A stretch of DNA of 64,000 bases from an uncultured Lachnospiraceae bacterium (GCA_902786365.1 CADACD010000014.1:36076-100075); one strand, 5' to 3'. Positions 43,891-54,503 are shown, numbered from the stretch's first letter. Notes: generated from the sequence alone by a model not told the origin. Program-made: numbers and translations.

Positions 43891-45462
43891 TTAATAAATC
43901 CTTTTCTTTTTTAATATCAACAAAAGCCCAAAATACGAAGCTGCCGCCACTATCAGTGCAAAGAATATCGCAATGATATTTCTGTTTGTCAGAAATATAA
44001 ACAAATTATATACTAAAACGACACACACCGACATAACGATACCACATACAGACGGTATAATAAATGTTTTCAATACTTCCTGTGTATATCCGATATATTT
44101 ATTTAGTGCCAAAAGATTTAAAATCATAATAACAATCGGAAATGTTGTTGTTCCGATGACAACTGCATAAATTCCGAGATTTGTAAATCTTAAAAGCATA
44201 AATAACAAAACAACATGTATTGCAAGTGATATACATGAATGGTATACCGGAACATCCATCTTATCAATTCCCTGGAGTGCAGAACTTGTCACAGTAGACA
44301 TGGTATAGAAAACGACAGCAATTCCACCAATTGTCAACATCATTCCCCCCTGTGTACTGTCATACTTTCTAAAAAGAAGTTCCACAACCGGTTCTCCCAA
44401 AACGACAAGTCCCATAAATGCAGGAATAGCAACTAACATATTTGTCTTCACTGTTGCACTTATTTTCTCATTAATCTCCTCATATTCACCTCTTGCTTTG
44501 GATGCCACTATACTTGGAAGCATTGATGCCGACATTGCAGATGCAATTCCCATCACAACACCGGTAAGCATTGTGTAGCTTGAACTGTAATTTCCAAGCA
44601 TAACTGTAATCTCTTTACTTGTATAACCTGCCAGTCTCATCATCTTGCCAAACATAATGTCATCAATAACTGCACTAATCTGATAAAATGTTTGACCAAT
44701 AATGATAGGTATCATTGTAACAATAATTACTTTGAGTATTTCTGAGGTTTCTTCATCAATACTTCGTGTATCTTTTCTTATTTTTCTGTTGAATACCGGT
44801 CTATATATCATGTAAATAGCTACTAATATAACAAGGGCAGTGAGTGCACCGAACGCTGTACCCATTGTTCCACCTGCTGCACCATATCCCGCTGCGTTTG
44901 ATGAATCCTTAAACGAATGAATCAGAATATACCCCGCTGCAATACTTACAATAGCATTTACAACCTGTTCCATCAACTGTGATAACGCTGTCGGAATCGT
45001 TGTTCCCTGTCCCTGGTAAAAACCTCTAAACACACCAAGCATTGACACAATTAAAATAGTTGGTGCCAGAACTTTTAACGGAAGTGCGATTCCAACATAA
45101 TCTTCATAAAAATGTCTCTCTATAAAATGTGCTCCAAAAAATGTCAAACACGCTGCCAGCCCTCCTGTGACTGTTGCTACAGCAAGCGATATACGAAAAA
45201 TTTTTTTTGCATCCCTATACTGTTTCTTCGCCAATTTATTTGAAACCAGTTTTGACACTGCCATCGGAAGCCCATAAGATGACAATACAAGCATAATATT
45301 ATATACGTTATATGAGGCGCTATATATACCATTTGCTTCCGCACCTATAATATTTACCATAGGTATTCTGTATACAAGGCCAATCACTCTTACAAGAATA
45401 CCCGCTGTTGCAAGAATACCTCCATTTAAAATCAAATTTTTAATGCTTTTCTTTTGATTCAT
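43891..45462 (-). CDS. MOP-superfamily flippase, SpoVB/YtgP-like
   Basis: Polytopic protein of 523 residues with about 14 hydrophobic segments. N-terminus ILNGGILATAGILVRVIGLVYR and GVFRGFYQGQG are typical of the SpoVB/YtgP group. Members flip lipid-linked peptidoglycan or polysaccharide precursors. Its exact substrate is inferred. It lies 27 bp before trpS. Confidence 0.88.
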   Translation of the reverse strand: MNQKKSIKNLILNGGILATAGILVRVIGLVYRIPMVNIIGAEANGIYSASYNVYNIMLVLSSYGLPMAVSKLVSNKLAKKQYRDAKKIFRISLAVATVTGGLAACLTFFGAHFIERHFYEDYVGIALPLKVLAPTILIVSMLGVFRGFYQGQGTTIPTALSQLMEQVVNAIVSIAAGYILIHSFKDSSNAAGYGAAGGTMGTAFGALTALVILVAIYMIYRPVFNRKIRKDTRSIDEETSEILKVIIVTMIPIIIGQTFYQISAVIDDIMFGKMMRLAGYTSKEITVMLGNYSSSYTMLTGVVMGIASAMSASMLPSIVASKARGEYEEINEKISATVKTNMLVAIPAFMGLVVLGEPVVELLFRKYDSTQGGMMLTIGGIAVVFYTMSTVTSSALQGIDKMDVPVYHSCISLAIHVVLLFMLLRFTNLGIYAVVIGTTTFPIVIMILNLLALNKYIGYTQEVLKTFIIPSVCGIVMSVCVVLVYNLFIFLTNRNIIAIFFALIVAAASYFGLLLILKKKRIY

Positions 45463-45559
45463 TTTTATATACCAAACAAATAAATTGTACCCTTCCTTTA
45501 CACAATAGATTTATTATATTACAATTTATCCTATTATTCCACACAAAAATATAATTTTT

Positions 45560-45626
45560 TATCATACATCTTCGATGTATGATATTTTCTCGCCGAAAGG
45601 GCATCATACATCGAAGATGTATGATA
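45560..45626. repeat. Pair of ATCATACAT palindromes in opposite orientation
   Basis: ATCATACATC-TTC-GATGTATGAT (45561-45583) and ATCATACATC-GAA-GATGTATGAT (45603-45625) are exact reverse complements, 19 bp apart. Each is itself a 10-bp hairpin, and together they can form a larger cruciform. The spacer holds GCC-GAAAG-GGC. It lies directly behind trpA and may also end the trp transcript. Confidence 0.75.
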
Positions 45627-45628
45627 TT

Positions 45629-46399
45629 TTATAATATTGCATCTTTCATTGATTTTACATAATTGTACAACTCATCGCCTGCATTTTCTCCATATTTTGC
45701 AATAATTTTCACTATCGCACTTCCAACAATCACGCCATCTGCAAACTGCGAAAAATGTTTTGCCTGCTCCGGTGTACTGATTCCAAATCCAATTGCCGTA
45801 GGTATATCTGTATTTTTCTTGATTACTTCAACAATAGATTCAAGGTCTGTCTTTATTTCTGAACGCACACCTGTGACTCCCAACGATGATACGACATAGA
45901 CAAATCCTTTCGCTTTTGAAGCAATCATGCCTATTCTTTCTTCTGAAGTAGGTGCTATCATTGATATAATATCCACATCATATTTTGCAGCAATATCAAG
46001 TATCTCTCCTCTTTCTTCATAAGGCATATCTGGAATAATGATTCCATCAATACCACACTCTTTACATCTTGCAAGAAATGCATCATATCCATAATGAAAT
46101 ACCGGATTTAAATATGTGAGAAATACAAGCGGTACTTCTGTTTTTCTTCTGATGCTTTTTACCTGTTCAAACACTTTTTCAACTGTGGTTGCTGCACTTA
46201 ATGCTCTTATATTTGCTTCTTGAATGACAATTCCCTCTGCGATAGGATCTGAAAAAGGTATCCCTATCTCTATCAGATCCGCTCCTGCTTGTACCATTTT
46301 GAGTACATATTCTTCTGTTTTTTCAAGATTCGGATCTCCTGCTGTTAAAAAACCGATAAATGCTTTTTTATTTTCAAATGCTTTATTTATTCTACTCAT
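45629..46399 (-). CDS. trpA: Tryptophan synthase alpha subunit
   Basis: Cleaves indole-3-glycerol phosphate to indole. 256 residues from ATG 46399 ([23 protein letters not shown]), which overlaps the trpB stop by 8 nt and has GAGGAG upstream. Catalytic Glu in [13 protein letters not shown] and Asp in [11 protein letters not shown]; phosphate-binding GFGISTPEQ. Confidence 0.97.
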   Translation of the reverse strand: MSRINKAFENKKAFIGFLTAGDPNLEKTEEYVLKMVQAGADLIEIGIPFSDPIAEGIVIQEANIRALSAATTVEKVFEQVKSIRRKTEVPLVFLTYLNPVFHYGYDAFLARCKECGIDGIIIPDMPYEERGEILDIAAKYDVDIISMIAPTSEERIGMIASKAKGFVYVVSSLGVTGVRSEIKTDLESIVEVIKKNTDIPTAIGFGISTPEQAKHFSQFADGVIVGSAIVKIIAKYGENAGDELYNYVKSMKDAIL

Positions 46400-47591
46400 G
46401 TAAATCAACTCCTCTGTATCTTGCTATTGCGGCAACATCTTTATCGCCTCGTCCTGATAAGCATATTATGATTATTTCGTCCTTGCTCATTGTCGGAGCA
46501 ATCTTCATCACATGTGCAACTGCGTGTGCACTTTCAATTGCACAAATGATTCCCTCTGTTCTTGCAATATATTCAAATGCACATACAGCCTCCTCATCCG
46601 TGATACTCACATACTGCGCCCTGCCTGTTTCATGTAGGTATGCATGTTCAGGTCCGATTCCCGGATAATCAAGTCCGGCTGAAATAGAATACACTTCTTT
46701 AATCTGTCCCTCATCATTCTGACAGAACAGTGACTTCATTCCATGAAATACACCGATACTGCCCTTGGCAATTGTAGCTGCATGCATATCAGTGTCAATT
46801 CCATGCCCGGCAGCCTCACAGCCTATCAATTTCACATTTTCATCACCAATAAAGTTGTAGAACATTCCCATAGAATTACTTCCACCACCTACGCACGCAA
46901 CAACCGCATTCGGAAGTCTACCCTCTTTTTCTAATATCTGTTCTTTTGCCTCTTTGCTGATAACACTCTGAAAATCTCTTACAATCATAGGGAACGGATG
47001 TGGTCCCATTACAGAACCAAGCACATACAAAGTGTCATTTACTCTGTTTGTCCACTCTCTCATTGCTTCATTGACAGCATCCTTTAGTGTCATTGTTCCA
47101 CTTGTAACAGGATGAACTTTTGCACCTAAAAGTTCCATTCTGTATACATTGAGTGCCTGTCTTTCCGTATCAAGCTTTCCCATATAAATTTCACACTCGA
47201 GTCCCAAAAGTGCTGCAGCAGTGGCTGTGGCAACACCATGCTGACCTGCACCTGTCTCAGCGATGACTCTTGTTTTTCCCATTTTTTTTGCAAGCAGTAC
47301 CTGACCTATAACATTATTGATTTTATGTGAACCTGTATGATTCAAGTCCTCTCGCTTAATATATATTTTAGCTCCTCCCAAATCTTTTGTCATCTTTTCC
47401 GCATAATATAATAAAGATGGTCTTCCTGCATACTCCTTTAAGAGTGTATCCAATTCCTTATTGAATTCTTCATCATTTTTATAAAACTCATATGCTTCCT
47501 CAAGCCTTTTTATTTCATTCATCAGCGTTTCCGGTATATATTGTCCGCCATATTCACCGAAACGTCCATTTTTAATAACTTCCTGTGTCAT
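46392..47591 (-). CDS. trpB: Tryptophan synthase beta subunit
   Basis: PLP enzyme of 399 residues joining indole and serine. PLP-Lys in [25 protein letters not shown]; Ser-phosphate loop [10 protein letters not shown]. TrpB1-type length, as expected beside trpA. Confidence 0.98.
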   Translation of the reverse strand: MTQEVIKNGRFGEYGGQYIPETLMNEIKRLEEAYEFYKNDEEFNKELDTLLKEYAGRPSLLYYAEKMTKDLGGAKIYIKREDLNHTGSHKINNVIGQVLLAKKMGKTRVIAETGAGQHGVATATAAALLGLECEIYMGKLDTERQALNVYRMELLGAKVHPVTSGTMTLKDAVNEAMREWTNRVNDTLYVLGSVMGPHPFPMIVRDFQSVISKEAKEQILEKEGRLPNAVVACVGGGSNSMGMFYNFIGDENVKLIGCEAAGHGIDTDMHAATIAKGSIGVFHGMKSLFCQNDEGQIKEVYSISAGLDYPGIGPEHAYLHETGRAQYVSITDEEAVCAFEYIARTEGIICAIESAHAVAHVMKIAPTMSKDEIIIICLSGRGDKDVAAIARYRGVDLHE

Positions 47592-47630
47592 CTCAATTTC
47601 CTTTCTGTTACATTTTATACTATTTAGATT

Positions 47631-48425
47631 TTATACAGTTTTTGATAAAAGTTCCTTTATCATCCCTGCCTTGTCTTCACTTCTCATCAGAGTTTCCCCG
47701 ATAAGAACTGCATTCACATTATTATCTACAAGTTTTTTGATATCATCAGCAGTCTTTATTCCACTTTCTGAAATGAACTTCACATCATCATCCACCATTC
47801 TTCGATATCTTAAGCTGTTTTTGATATCAACAGTAAAATCCTTAAGATTTCTGTTGTTTACTCCTATGATTCTTGCGCCGCACCTCTTTGCCATCAGTAC
47901 CTCTTCATCATCATGTGCTTCTACAACCGATGACAATCCAATGCTGTCTGCGATTTTAATATATTCTTTTATCTTTTCTTCATTTAAAATTGCACAAATT
48001 AGCAAAACTGCACTTGCTCCTATTGTTCTCGCTTCATAAATCTGATATTCATCAATCACAAAATCTTTTCTAATAATAGGAATCTTCACATTTTCACTTA
48101 TCTCTTTTAGATAATCATTACTTCCGAGAAAAAATTCGGGTTCTGTAAGAACTGATATACATGCAGCTCCTGCTTTCTCATATCCCTTTGCAATATTAAC
48201 ATAATCAAAATCCTTCGCAATAAGTCCCTTGGAAGGTGATGCTTTCTTCACCTCACATATCAATGCAATCGGCTTTTTATCCAATGCTTTTTCAAATGAA
48301 AATTCATTTTCTTTCTGTTTTTCATATTCTTCAAAGGCACGTTTTTTAACAGATTCTAAACTTTCATTTTCATATGATTTCTGTACCCTGATTCTTGTAC
48401 TGTCTACAATCTTATCAAGTATCAT
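47631..48425 (-). CDS. trpC: Indole-3-glycerol phosphate synthase
   Basis: TIM barrel of 264 residues that closes CdRP to indole-3-glycerol phosphate. Motifs: LICEVKKASPSKGLIAKDFD, VLTEPEFFLGS, RKDFVIDEYQIYEAR and VNNRNLKDF. Monofunctional length, no fused trpF. The gap to trpB is only 39 bp, so trpF is missing from its usual place. Confidence 0.97.
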   Translation of the reverse strand: MILDKIVDSTRIRVQKSYENESLESVKKRAFEEYEKQKENEFSFEKALDKKPIALICEVKKASPSKGLIAKDFDYVNIAKGYEKAGAACISVLTEPEFFLGSNDYLKEISENVKIPIIRKDFVIDEYQIYEARTIGASAVLLICAILNEEKIKEYIKIADSIGLSSVVEAHDDEEVLMAKRCGARIIGVNNRNLKDFTVDIKNSLRYRRMVDDDVKFISESGIKTADDIKKLVDNNVNAVLIGETLMRSEDKAGMIKELLSKTV

Positions 48426-48486
48426 TGTCTAAAATTCCTTTCTTATATTTTATCATTTCATAAAGCCATCCAATTTTTTAACTGTT

Positions 48487-49494
48487 TTATGCATTTGTCA
48501 GTTTGATGAAATTGTTAAGCTGCTCAAGTGCCTTTTTGCTTGAAATCATCTCTCTTGCAATATCAATTCCCTCAGCAATAGAAACCTCTGGTCTCGCCAC
48601 ATGAATTGCTGCTCCGGCATTGATAAGAACCGCATCTGTTTTTGGTCCTTCGGCTCCATTTAAAATATCAAGTGCAATCTGCGCATTTTCCTGTGGTGTT
48701 CCACCAACAAGTTCTTCCTTTTTACATCTTGTAAATCCGAAATCTTCCGGTTTAATCACATATTTAACAAATTCTCCGTTTTTGATTTCACATACTGCTG
48801 TCTCATCGCTCATTGAAATCTCATCAAATCCGTCTCTTCCGTATACTACCATTGCTTTTTCAACACCAAGATTATGTAAAACTTTCGCAAGAGGCTCTAC
48901 AAGTTCTTCGTCAAATACCCCAAGAAGCTGCATTGTTGCTCCTGCCGGATTGGTGAGTGGTCCCAATATATTGAATATTGTCCTAATACCAAGTTCTTTT
49001 CTGATTGGTGCAACATATTTCATAGACATATGATACTTCTGCGCAAAAAGAAAACAAATTCCTATCTCATCAAGCACTTTCACGCTCTTCTCTGGCTCAA
49101 GTGTTATATTGACTCCAAGTGCCTCAAGGCAGTCTGCTGTTCCACACTTGCTTGATGCTGCTCTGTTTCCATGTTTGGCAACTCTGATACCAGCGGCAGA
49201 TGTAATGATTGATGCAATCGTTGATATATTGATAGAATTTGCACCATCTCCACCTGTTCCAACTATCTCAAGCGTATCACTGTTATCAAGAAGTTTAAGT
49301 CCATGTTCTCTCATCGCCTTAGCACTACCTGTAATCTCTTCTATTGTTTCTCCTTTCATTGACATTGCCGTAAGATATGAACTCATCTGAACCGGAGATG
49401 TTTCTCCACTCATAATTTCATCAGTAACAGCCTTTGCCATCTCATAGCCAATATCTTCTTTTTTGGATAATTTAATAATTGCTTCCTTAATCAT
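48487..49494 (-). CDS. trpD: Anthranilate phosphoribosyltransferase
   Basis: Adds PRPP-derived ribose to anthranilate. 335 residues. PRPP loop [35 protein letters not shown] and GPLTNPAGA are intact. Confidence 0.98.
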   Translation of the reverse strand: MIKEAIIKLSKKEDIGYEMAKAVTDEIMSGETSPVQMSSYLTAMSMKGETIEEITGSAKAMREHGLKLLDNSDTLEIVGTGGDGANSINISTIASIITSAAGIRVAKHGNRAASSKCGTADCLEALGVNITLEPEKSVKVLDEIGICFLFAQKYHMSMKYVAPIRKELGIRTIFNILGPLTNPAGATMQLLGVFDEELVEPLAKVLHNLGVEKAMVVYGRDGFDEISMSDETAVCEIKNGEFVKYVIKPEDFGFTRCKKEELVGGTPQENAQIALDILNGAEGPKTDAVLINAGAAIHVARPEVSIAEGIDIAREMISSKKALEQLNNFIKLTNA

Positions 49495-49632
49495 ATTTAT
49501 TTTACCATCCTTTATATTTCATTTTACAATTTGATATTATTTTTTTATGATACTTTTTTAACGTTTTGTTTTGCAGGATTATTAATACCTTTGCCCGTTA
49601 TTATTGTAATTTACGCCTTTATTTCATACTTC

Positions 49633-50199
49633 CTAACAACTTAAGAAATTTTCTATAATCTTCTTTCCATCAGGTGTCAGAATTGATTCCGGATGAAACT
49701 GTACACCAAATACTTTGTATTTTTTATGTTCCACTGCCATCACTTCATTATCAGTTGTAATAGCTGTCACTCTCAGTTCATCACCTATTGTCGAATCATC
49801 GGCTGCAAGCGAATGATACCTTGCAACTTTAATTTCCTGCTCCATCTCTTTAAACAATACAGAATCAGTACTGAGCTTCGCAACCGACTGTTTTCCATGC
49901 ATCAACTGTTTCGCGTAAGTGATTGTGGCATTATATGCCTCACAAATTGACTGATGTCCGAGACAAACTCCCAATATTTTATATTTATTTCCAAGCTTTT
50001 TCACAAGTTCTATACAGATTCCCGCATCAGCCGGTCTTCCCGGACCCGGCGAAATAATAATCGCCTCAGGGTTTAATGCATCAATCTCTTCTATTGTCAA
50101 TTCATCATTTCTGATTACCTTGATATCCGGATTGATTTCTCCTATCAACTGTACAAGATTGTAGGAAAAACTATCATAATTATCAATCAACAGTATCAT
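49633..50199 (-). CDS. trpG: Anthranilate synthase component II (glutamine amidotransferase)
   Basis: Class I glutaminase of 188 residues. ATG 50199 follows GGAGG by 8 nt and lies inside the end of trpE (17-nt overlap). Triad: Cys in GVCLGHQSIC, His and Glu in FHPESILT; oxyanion ISPGPGRP. It could also serve PabB, but the operon points to tryptophan. 138 bp separate it from trpD. Confidence 0.96.
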   Translation of the reverse strand: MILLIDNYDSFSYNLVQLIGEINPDIKVIRNDELTIEEIDALNPEAIIISPGPGRPADAGICIELVKKLGNKYKILGVCLGHQSICEAYNATITYAKQLMHGKQSVAKLSTDSVLFKEMEQEIKVARYHSLAADDSTIGDELRVTAITTDNEVMAVEHKKYKVFGVQFHPESILTPDGKKIIENFLSC

Positions 50200-51676
50200 C
50201 GTCAACACCTCCCTGTGCAAAATCAATCGCATTCAAAACAGCTTTTGCTTTATTAATGCATTCGTTAAATTCATTTTCAGGAACACTATCTGCAACAATT
50301 CCTGCCCCTGAACGAATAAAGACTTTACCATTTTTCTTAAAAGCAAGCCTTATGGCAATACATGTATCCATATTTCCGGAAAAGTCAAGATAACCGATTG
50401 CGCCGCCATAAACCCCGCGCTTGTTATTCTCAAGCTGATTGATAATCTCACATGCCCTGATTTTAGGTGCCCCTGATAATGTTCCTGCCGGGAGTACAGC
50501 AGATATTGCATCAATCGCATCTTTATCTCCTCTAATCTCTCCCTTAACGGTGGAACCGATATGCATGACATGTGAATATCTTAAGATTTCCATGTATTTC
50601 TCAACATTGACACTTCCATATTTACTAATTTTTCCCAAGTCATTTCTTCCTAAATCTACAAGCATATTGTGTTCTGATAATTCCTTTTCATCAGCAAGAA
50701 GTTCTACTTCAAGTTTCTTATCTTCTTCATCACTTTTCCCTCTCGGTCTTGTTCCAGCAAGCGGAAATGTATAAAGATATCCATCTTCAAGTTTCACAAG
50801 CGTCTCAGGTGAAGCTCCTGCCATTTCTATATCATCACTTGCAAAATAGAACATATATGGAGACGGATTTAATGTTCTCAATGTTCTGTATACATCAAAT
50901 AAACTTCCTTCATAATCTGCTTCGATTCTGTTTGAAAGCACAAGTTGGAATATATCTCCTTCTCTGATATAACTTTTTGTGATTTCCACATTTTTCATAT
51001 ATTCTTCTTTTTCAAAAAGATATCTGTACTCCGAAGTCCTTTTACCATTTTTTATCTCTGCCGGTTTATGATTCTTAATAAGCTCTATGATAGATTTTAT
51101 CTGTGCAATTGCATCATGATAATTTGCTTCTACATCACCTGTCAATTTAATATTACAAATAATAATTATCTTCTGTCTGAAATTGTCAAATGCAATCACC
51201 TTATCAAAAAGCATTAAATCAACATCTTTAAACCCTTCTTCGTCTTTTGCATCAAGATTAAGTGAAGGTTCTGCGTACTTTATATAATCATACGAAAAAT
51301 ATCCGACAAGCCCGCCTGTAAACGAAGGAAGATAATCATATTTCTTACTCTTATATTCAGCAAGAATCTGTCTGATATATTTTCCCGGTTCATTTGATAA
51401 AAACTGTTCGTTCTTTTCTCCTTTAATTGTTATCTTTGAATTGGCACATGTAAATTCTAATGTAGGATTAAAACCAAGAAATGTATATCTTCCCCAATTT
51501 CTATTATCCTCGATGCTTTCAAGCATATAGCAGTGACTGCTCACACTTTTTAAAATTCGCATCACCTCAATCGGTGTCTTAATATCAGAAAAAATCTCTG
51601 TACTGATTGGAACAGATTTGTAGTTTCCTTCTTTTTTAGTCTCATAAACTTCCTCTAATCTGGGTCTTACAACCAT
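50183..51676 (-). CDS. trpE: Anthranilate synthase component I
   Basis: Makes anthranilate from chorismate. 497 residues from ATG 51676 (MVVRPRLEEVYE), with GGAGG 7 nt upstream. The chorismate domain has FQLVLSNRIEADYEG, FPLAGTRPRGKSDEED and LPAGTLSGAPKIRA. The N-terminal LESIEDNRNWGRYTFLGF region carries the feedback-site position, with LES in place of the usual LLES. First gene after the T-box. Confidence 0.97.
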   Translation of the reverse strand: MVVRPRLEEVYETKKEGNYKSVPISTEIFSDIKTPIEVMRILKSVSSHCYMLESIEDNRNWGRYTFLGFNPTLEFTCANSKITIKGEKNEQFLSNEPGKYIRQILAEYKSKKYDYLPSFTGGLVGYFSYDYIKYAEPSLNLDAKDEEGFKDVDLMLFDKVIAFDNFRQKIIIICNIKLTGDVEANYHDAIAQIKSIIELIKNHKPAEIKNGKRTSEYRYLFEKEEYMKNVEITKSYIREGDIFQLVLSNRIEADYEGSLFDVYRTLRTLNPSPYMFYFASDDIEMAGASPETLVKLEDGYLYTFPLAGTRPRGKSDEEDKKLEVELLADEKELSEHNMLVDLGRNDLGKISKYGSVNVEKYMEILRYSHVMHIGSTVKGEIRGDKDAIDAISAVLPAGTLSGAPKIRACEIINQLENNKRGVYGGAIGYLDFSGNMDTCIAIRLAFKKNGKVFIRSGAGIVADSVPENEFNECINKAKAVLNAIDFAQGGVDDDTVD

Positions 51677-51799
51677 ATCATAGCCTCCATTTCTTTTGCA
51701 AATATTCTTCAAATGAGTAACCGCCAAAACTTCTTCTTTTAAGAAACAATATATTTGATGATAGAAAAATTCTCACACTTCCTGAAAATTTCTTACAAA

Positions 51800-52084
51800 A
51801 ACAAAAAAAGCCCTGACAGAATTACTTCTGTCAAGGACGAATCAACAAATTCGCGGTACCACCTTGTTTTACGAAAAATCGTACACCTTCATAAGAATAC
51901 AAACATATTCTTGGCAACTAACGTATGCCTTACGTCTTAGAATACTCAATATATACAATATACCTTTGACTAAGCCCTCAGCGGTCCATTTAATAATCTG
52001 CGTTCTATCGTTTCCCAGCAACACGACTCTCTGTGAGTGCACAACTATTTTTATCTCCGCCTCAACGGTTTTATTTATTAAACT
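51800..52084 (-). promoter_or_regulatory. T-box leader controlling the trp operon (Trp specifier)
   Basis: On the minus strand the T-box core AAGGTGGTACCGCG is at 51865-51852, followed by a terminator hairpin. In the stem I region a TGG (51988-51986, in TTAAATGGACCGC) fits a tryptophan specifier. Uncharged tRNA-Trp should stabilise the antiterminator and allow trpE transcription. This fills the 534-bp gap together with the promoter and the malG terminator. Specifier assignment is from reading, not a folding run. Confidence 0.88.
51803..51836 (-). terminator. T-box terminator hairpin
   Basis: On the minus strand CTTGACAGAA-GTAA-TTCTGTCAGGG (with G-T/mismatch near the base) followed by TTTTTTT. 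The competing antiterminator uses the T-box core. Confidence 0.85.
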
Positions 52085-52090
52085 GACGAT

Positions 52091-52119
52091 ATTATAACTC
52101 AAATGCAAGTCATTGTCAA
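52091..52119 (-). promoter_or_regulatory. Consensus promoter of the trp operon
   Basis: On the minus strand TTGACA (52119-52114), 17 bases, TATAAT (52096-52091); start predicted near 52084. Perfect sigma-A consensus. Confidence 0.85.
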
Positions 52120-52146
52120 GAGGAAACATACAAAATCAATTCAAAA

Positions 52147-52180
52147 AAAGAGCAATATAGATTACCTCTAATTGCTCTTT
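52147..52180 (-). terminator. Terminator of the malEFG operon
   Basis: On the minus strand AAAGAGCAAT pairs with ATTGCTCTTT and is followed by a seven-T tract. About 30 bp past the malG stop. Confidence 0.85.
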
Positions 52181-52210
52181 TATACTTAACTCATATGAAT
52201 TTTAGTAATA

Positions 52211-53116
52211 TTATTCCTTAACAGCTCCTGCACCAAGACCAGTAACCATCGCACTCTGTCCAAATATAAATACAAGAATGAATGGCACAGCTACCAATAA
52301 TGCTCCAGCTGCAAATAATGTAAAGTGCGACTCAGTACTACCAGTTCCCAAAAGCTGTAACAAACCAGGACCTAATGTAGTATTATCTGGTTTAAGGATC
52401 AATTTTGGATAAATAAAGTCTACCCATGGACCTGTAAACGATGTGATTCCTAAGAAAACTATCATCGGTTTCAACATAGGCATGATAATTGTTCCAAAAA
52501 TTTTAAAGTGGTTGGCACCATCAATTCGAGCAGCCTCATCAAGAGACATAGGAATCGTATCAAGATACGATTTAATCAACCAGGTATTATACGGTACGTT
52601 ACCAGAACCATAAATCAATACCAAAGCCCATAAATGGTTGTAACCACCAACACGAACTACTATTTCATATACTGCCTGCATTCCGATGAATGTAGGGAAA
52701 ATCTGAAGAATCAAGATTGTCAGCATCATTCCCTTTTTCATAGGGAATTTAAATCTTGAAAATACATAGGCTGTCAAAGTACAAACACAGATTGTAATAA
52801 GAACTACGCCTATTGCAACTATAAAAGTATTTTTAATCCAATCTAAATATCCGTCATACTCAAAGAGTTCCTGAAAATGTCTTGTACTAAATCCAAACTT
52901 TGTTGCTACCCTCATCTGTAGTTTTCCATTTTCATTAAAAGATGTTTCAGTAACCTTCTGTGTAAAAGGAACAACACCAATATTGTACTCTTCACCAGGA
53001 GAAAAAGCGATACTGATTGTATATAGTAACGGATAAATTGTAACAATTGAAGCAATAACAAGTACTACAACATAAACTGCTGTTACCCATGATTTATTTT
53101 TCATATTACCGCCCAT
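52211..53116 (-). CDS. malG: Maltodextrin ABC transporter permease MalG
   Basis: Permease of 301 residues with six hydrophobic segments and the EAA loop EAARIDGANHFKIFGTIIMP, which contacts the ATPase. A loop of ~60 residues after TM1 (SPGEEYNIGVVPF) is typical of MalG. Its ATG overlaps the malF stop (TAATG); an in-frame ATG four codons on is an alternative. Confidence 0.92.
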   Translation of the reverse strand: MGGNMKNKSWVTAVYVVVLVIASIVTIYPLLYTISIAFSPGEEYNIGVVPFTQKVTETSFNENGKLQMRVATKFGFSTRHFQELFEYDGYLDWIKNTFIVAIGVVLITICVCTLTAYVFSRFKFPMKKGMMLTILILQIFPTFIGMQAVYEIVVRVGGYNHLWALVLIYGSGNVPYNTWLIKSYLDTIPMSLDEAARIDGANHFKIFGTIIMPMLKPMIVFLGITSFTGPWVDFIYPKLILKPDNTTLGPGLLQLLGTGSTESHFTLFAAGALLVAVPFILVFIFGQSAMVTGLGAGAVKE

Positions 53117-54411
53117 TATAACTCACCCTCCTTAAATGATTTTGTACGTGTAAAGTTCCAAATTGCAAACGGCGCTAATACAGCAAACACGAATATCGCA
53201 AGTACGGAACCCATGTAATAATTACCCTGATCAGTACTAATCTTATAAATCCAAGAAATAAAGATATCTGTACCACCAGCACTTGTTGCGGCATTTGTAT
53301 TCGGGCCTCCGCCTGTTAAGTAATAAACAGCACCGAAGTTATTAATATTATGTGTGAATGACATAATAATCAGTGGAGCTGTCTGATATACAACCAATGG
53401 CAAAGTAATGCTCTTGAATACCTGAAATTTAGAAGCACCATCAATAGATGCAGCTTCGTAAACATCTGCTGATATAGCTGTCATCTGACCGGTGATCAAT
53501 AACATAAAGTATGGTATACCTACCCACATGTTAACAAGAATACACATTACTCTCGCCATAGAATTCGATCCACTAAGGAATTGTATCGTACTATTTGCAT
53601 CAATAATATGTAAACTAATTAATGTTTTATTAATAATACCGATATCAGAACTCTTTAAAATAAATGTCCAAACACTGACTGTCAAAAGTGATGGAATTGC
53701 GTATGGAAGAATTAATATTGATCTGAAAACAGGTACTGCCTTTAATTTTGCTCCATACAATACTGTTGCAAGAATCATACCACCAAGATAACATGTTACA
53801 GTTGCCATTAATCCCCAAATAACTGTCCATATTGCTACACCGGCGAAAGATTCTGTCCATGAAGCATTTCCACCAAACATGTCTGCAAAATTCTTAAATC
53901 CTACCCATTTAAACCTAATCATATCTTTATTGCTATATGACGTAAATGCGGCAAGCATTGAAAATAGAAGTGGTAATACAACAAAGAAAACGATAAGTAT
54001 AAATGCAGGAGCTAAACCAAAGATTGGGAAAGCCTTACCTGCAATACCACTCATTGATTCCTTCTGCGATTTTAATCTGCCATCAAGACAACACTCCACA
54101 TAAGAATCTAATGCATTCCGTATTGACAAATAATATGCCACAAGAAAAATTGCTACGATGATAATGTAAAACAAACCATCTATCAGTCTTACTCTAGAAG
54201 GATTTGCAAGGTTACCATTTAACGCAAACAATTTTCTGATATTTTCATATATAGTTGGAGATAAAATAATAAATATCAATTCAAAAGCAGCCAATACAAC
54301 ACCTTTTAAATACTGCTTTAAATACATAATATGAGCAAGCCCCATAAAAATACATGCAGCACCGAGAACTTGTTTTTTTGAAGAACCATCTAATTTAATG
54401 GATGTTCCCAT
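53116..54411 (-). CDS. malF: Maltodextrin ABC transporter permease MalF
   Basis: Permease of 431 residues. The transport core (about 125-431) has the EAA loop YEAASIDGASKFQVFKSITLP and WTFILKSSDIGIIN. The N-terminal ~120 residues add three hydrophobic segments, an extension seen in gut clostridial MalF proteins and longer than the basic six-helix permease. It forms the channel with MalG. No ATPase gene lies nearby. Confidence 0.9.
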   Translation of the reverse strand: MGTSIKLDGSSKKQVLGAACIFMGLAHIMYLKQYLKGVVLAAFELIFIILSPTIYENIRKLFALNGNLANPSRVRLIDGLFYIIIVAIFLVAYYLSIRNALDSYVECCLDGRLKSQKESMSGIAGKAFPIFGLAPAFILIVFFVVLPLLFSMLAAFTSYSNKDMIRFKWVGFKNFADMFGGNASWTESFAGVAIWTVIWGLMATVTCYLGGMILATVLYGAKLKAVPVFRSILILPYAIPSLLTVSVWTFILKSSDIGIINKTLISLHIIDANSTIQFLSGSNSMARVMCILVNMWVGIPYFMLLITGQMTAISADVYEAASIDGASKFQVFKSITLPLVVYQTAPLIIMSFTHNINNFGAVYYLTGGGPNTNAATSAGGTDIFISWIYKISTDQGNYYMGSVLAIFVFAVLAPFAIWNFTRTKSFKEGEL

Positions 54412-54446
54412 AAACTCACCTATCTTTCATATATTGTAGAATAACA

Positions 54447-54492
54447 TTTCATATACAATCGCTACAAGCAACAGTAGTGATTGTATATGAAA
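54447..54492. repeat. Strong hairpin between malE and malF
   Basis: TTTCATATACAATC (54447-54460) pairs perfectly with 54479-54492, extended by GCTAC/GTAGT with one G-T pair. It starts 12 bp after the malE stop and could protect malE mRNA, giving more binding protein than permease, as REP sequences do in E. coli malE-malF. Confidence 0.7.
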
Positions 54493-54503
54493 CTTAAAGA
54501 ATA

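Noticed and set aside
51869-52129. 86-codon ORF on the minus strand upstream of trpE
   Set aside because: It covers the T-box stem I region and promoter; the RNA explains the sequence, and no SD or homology is seen.
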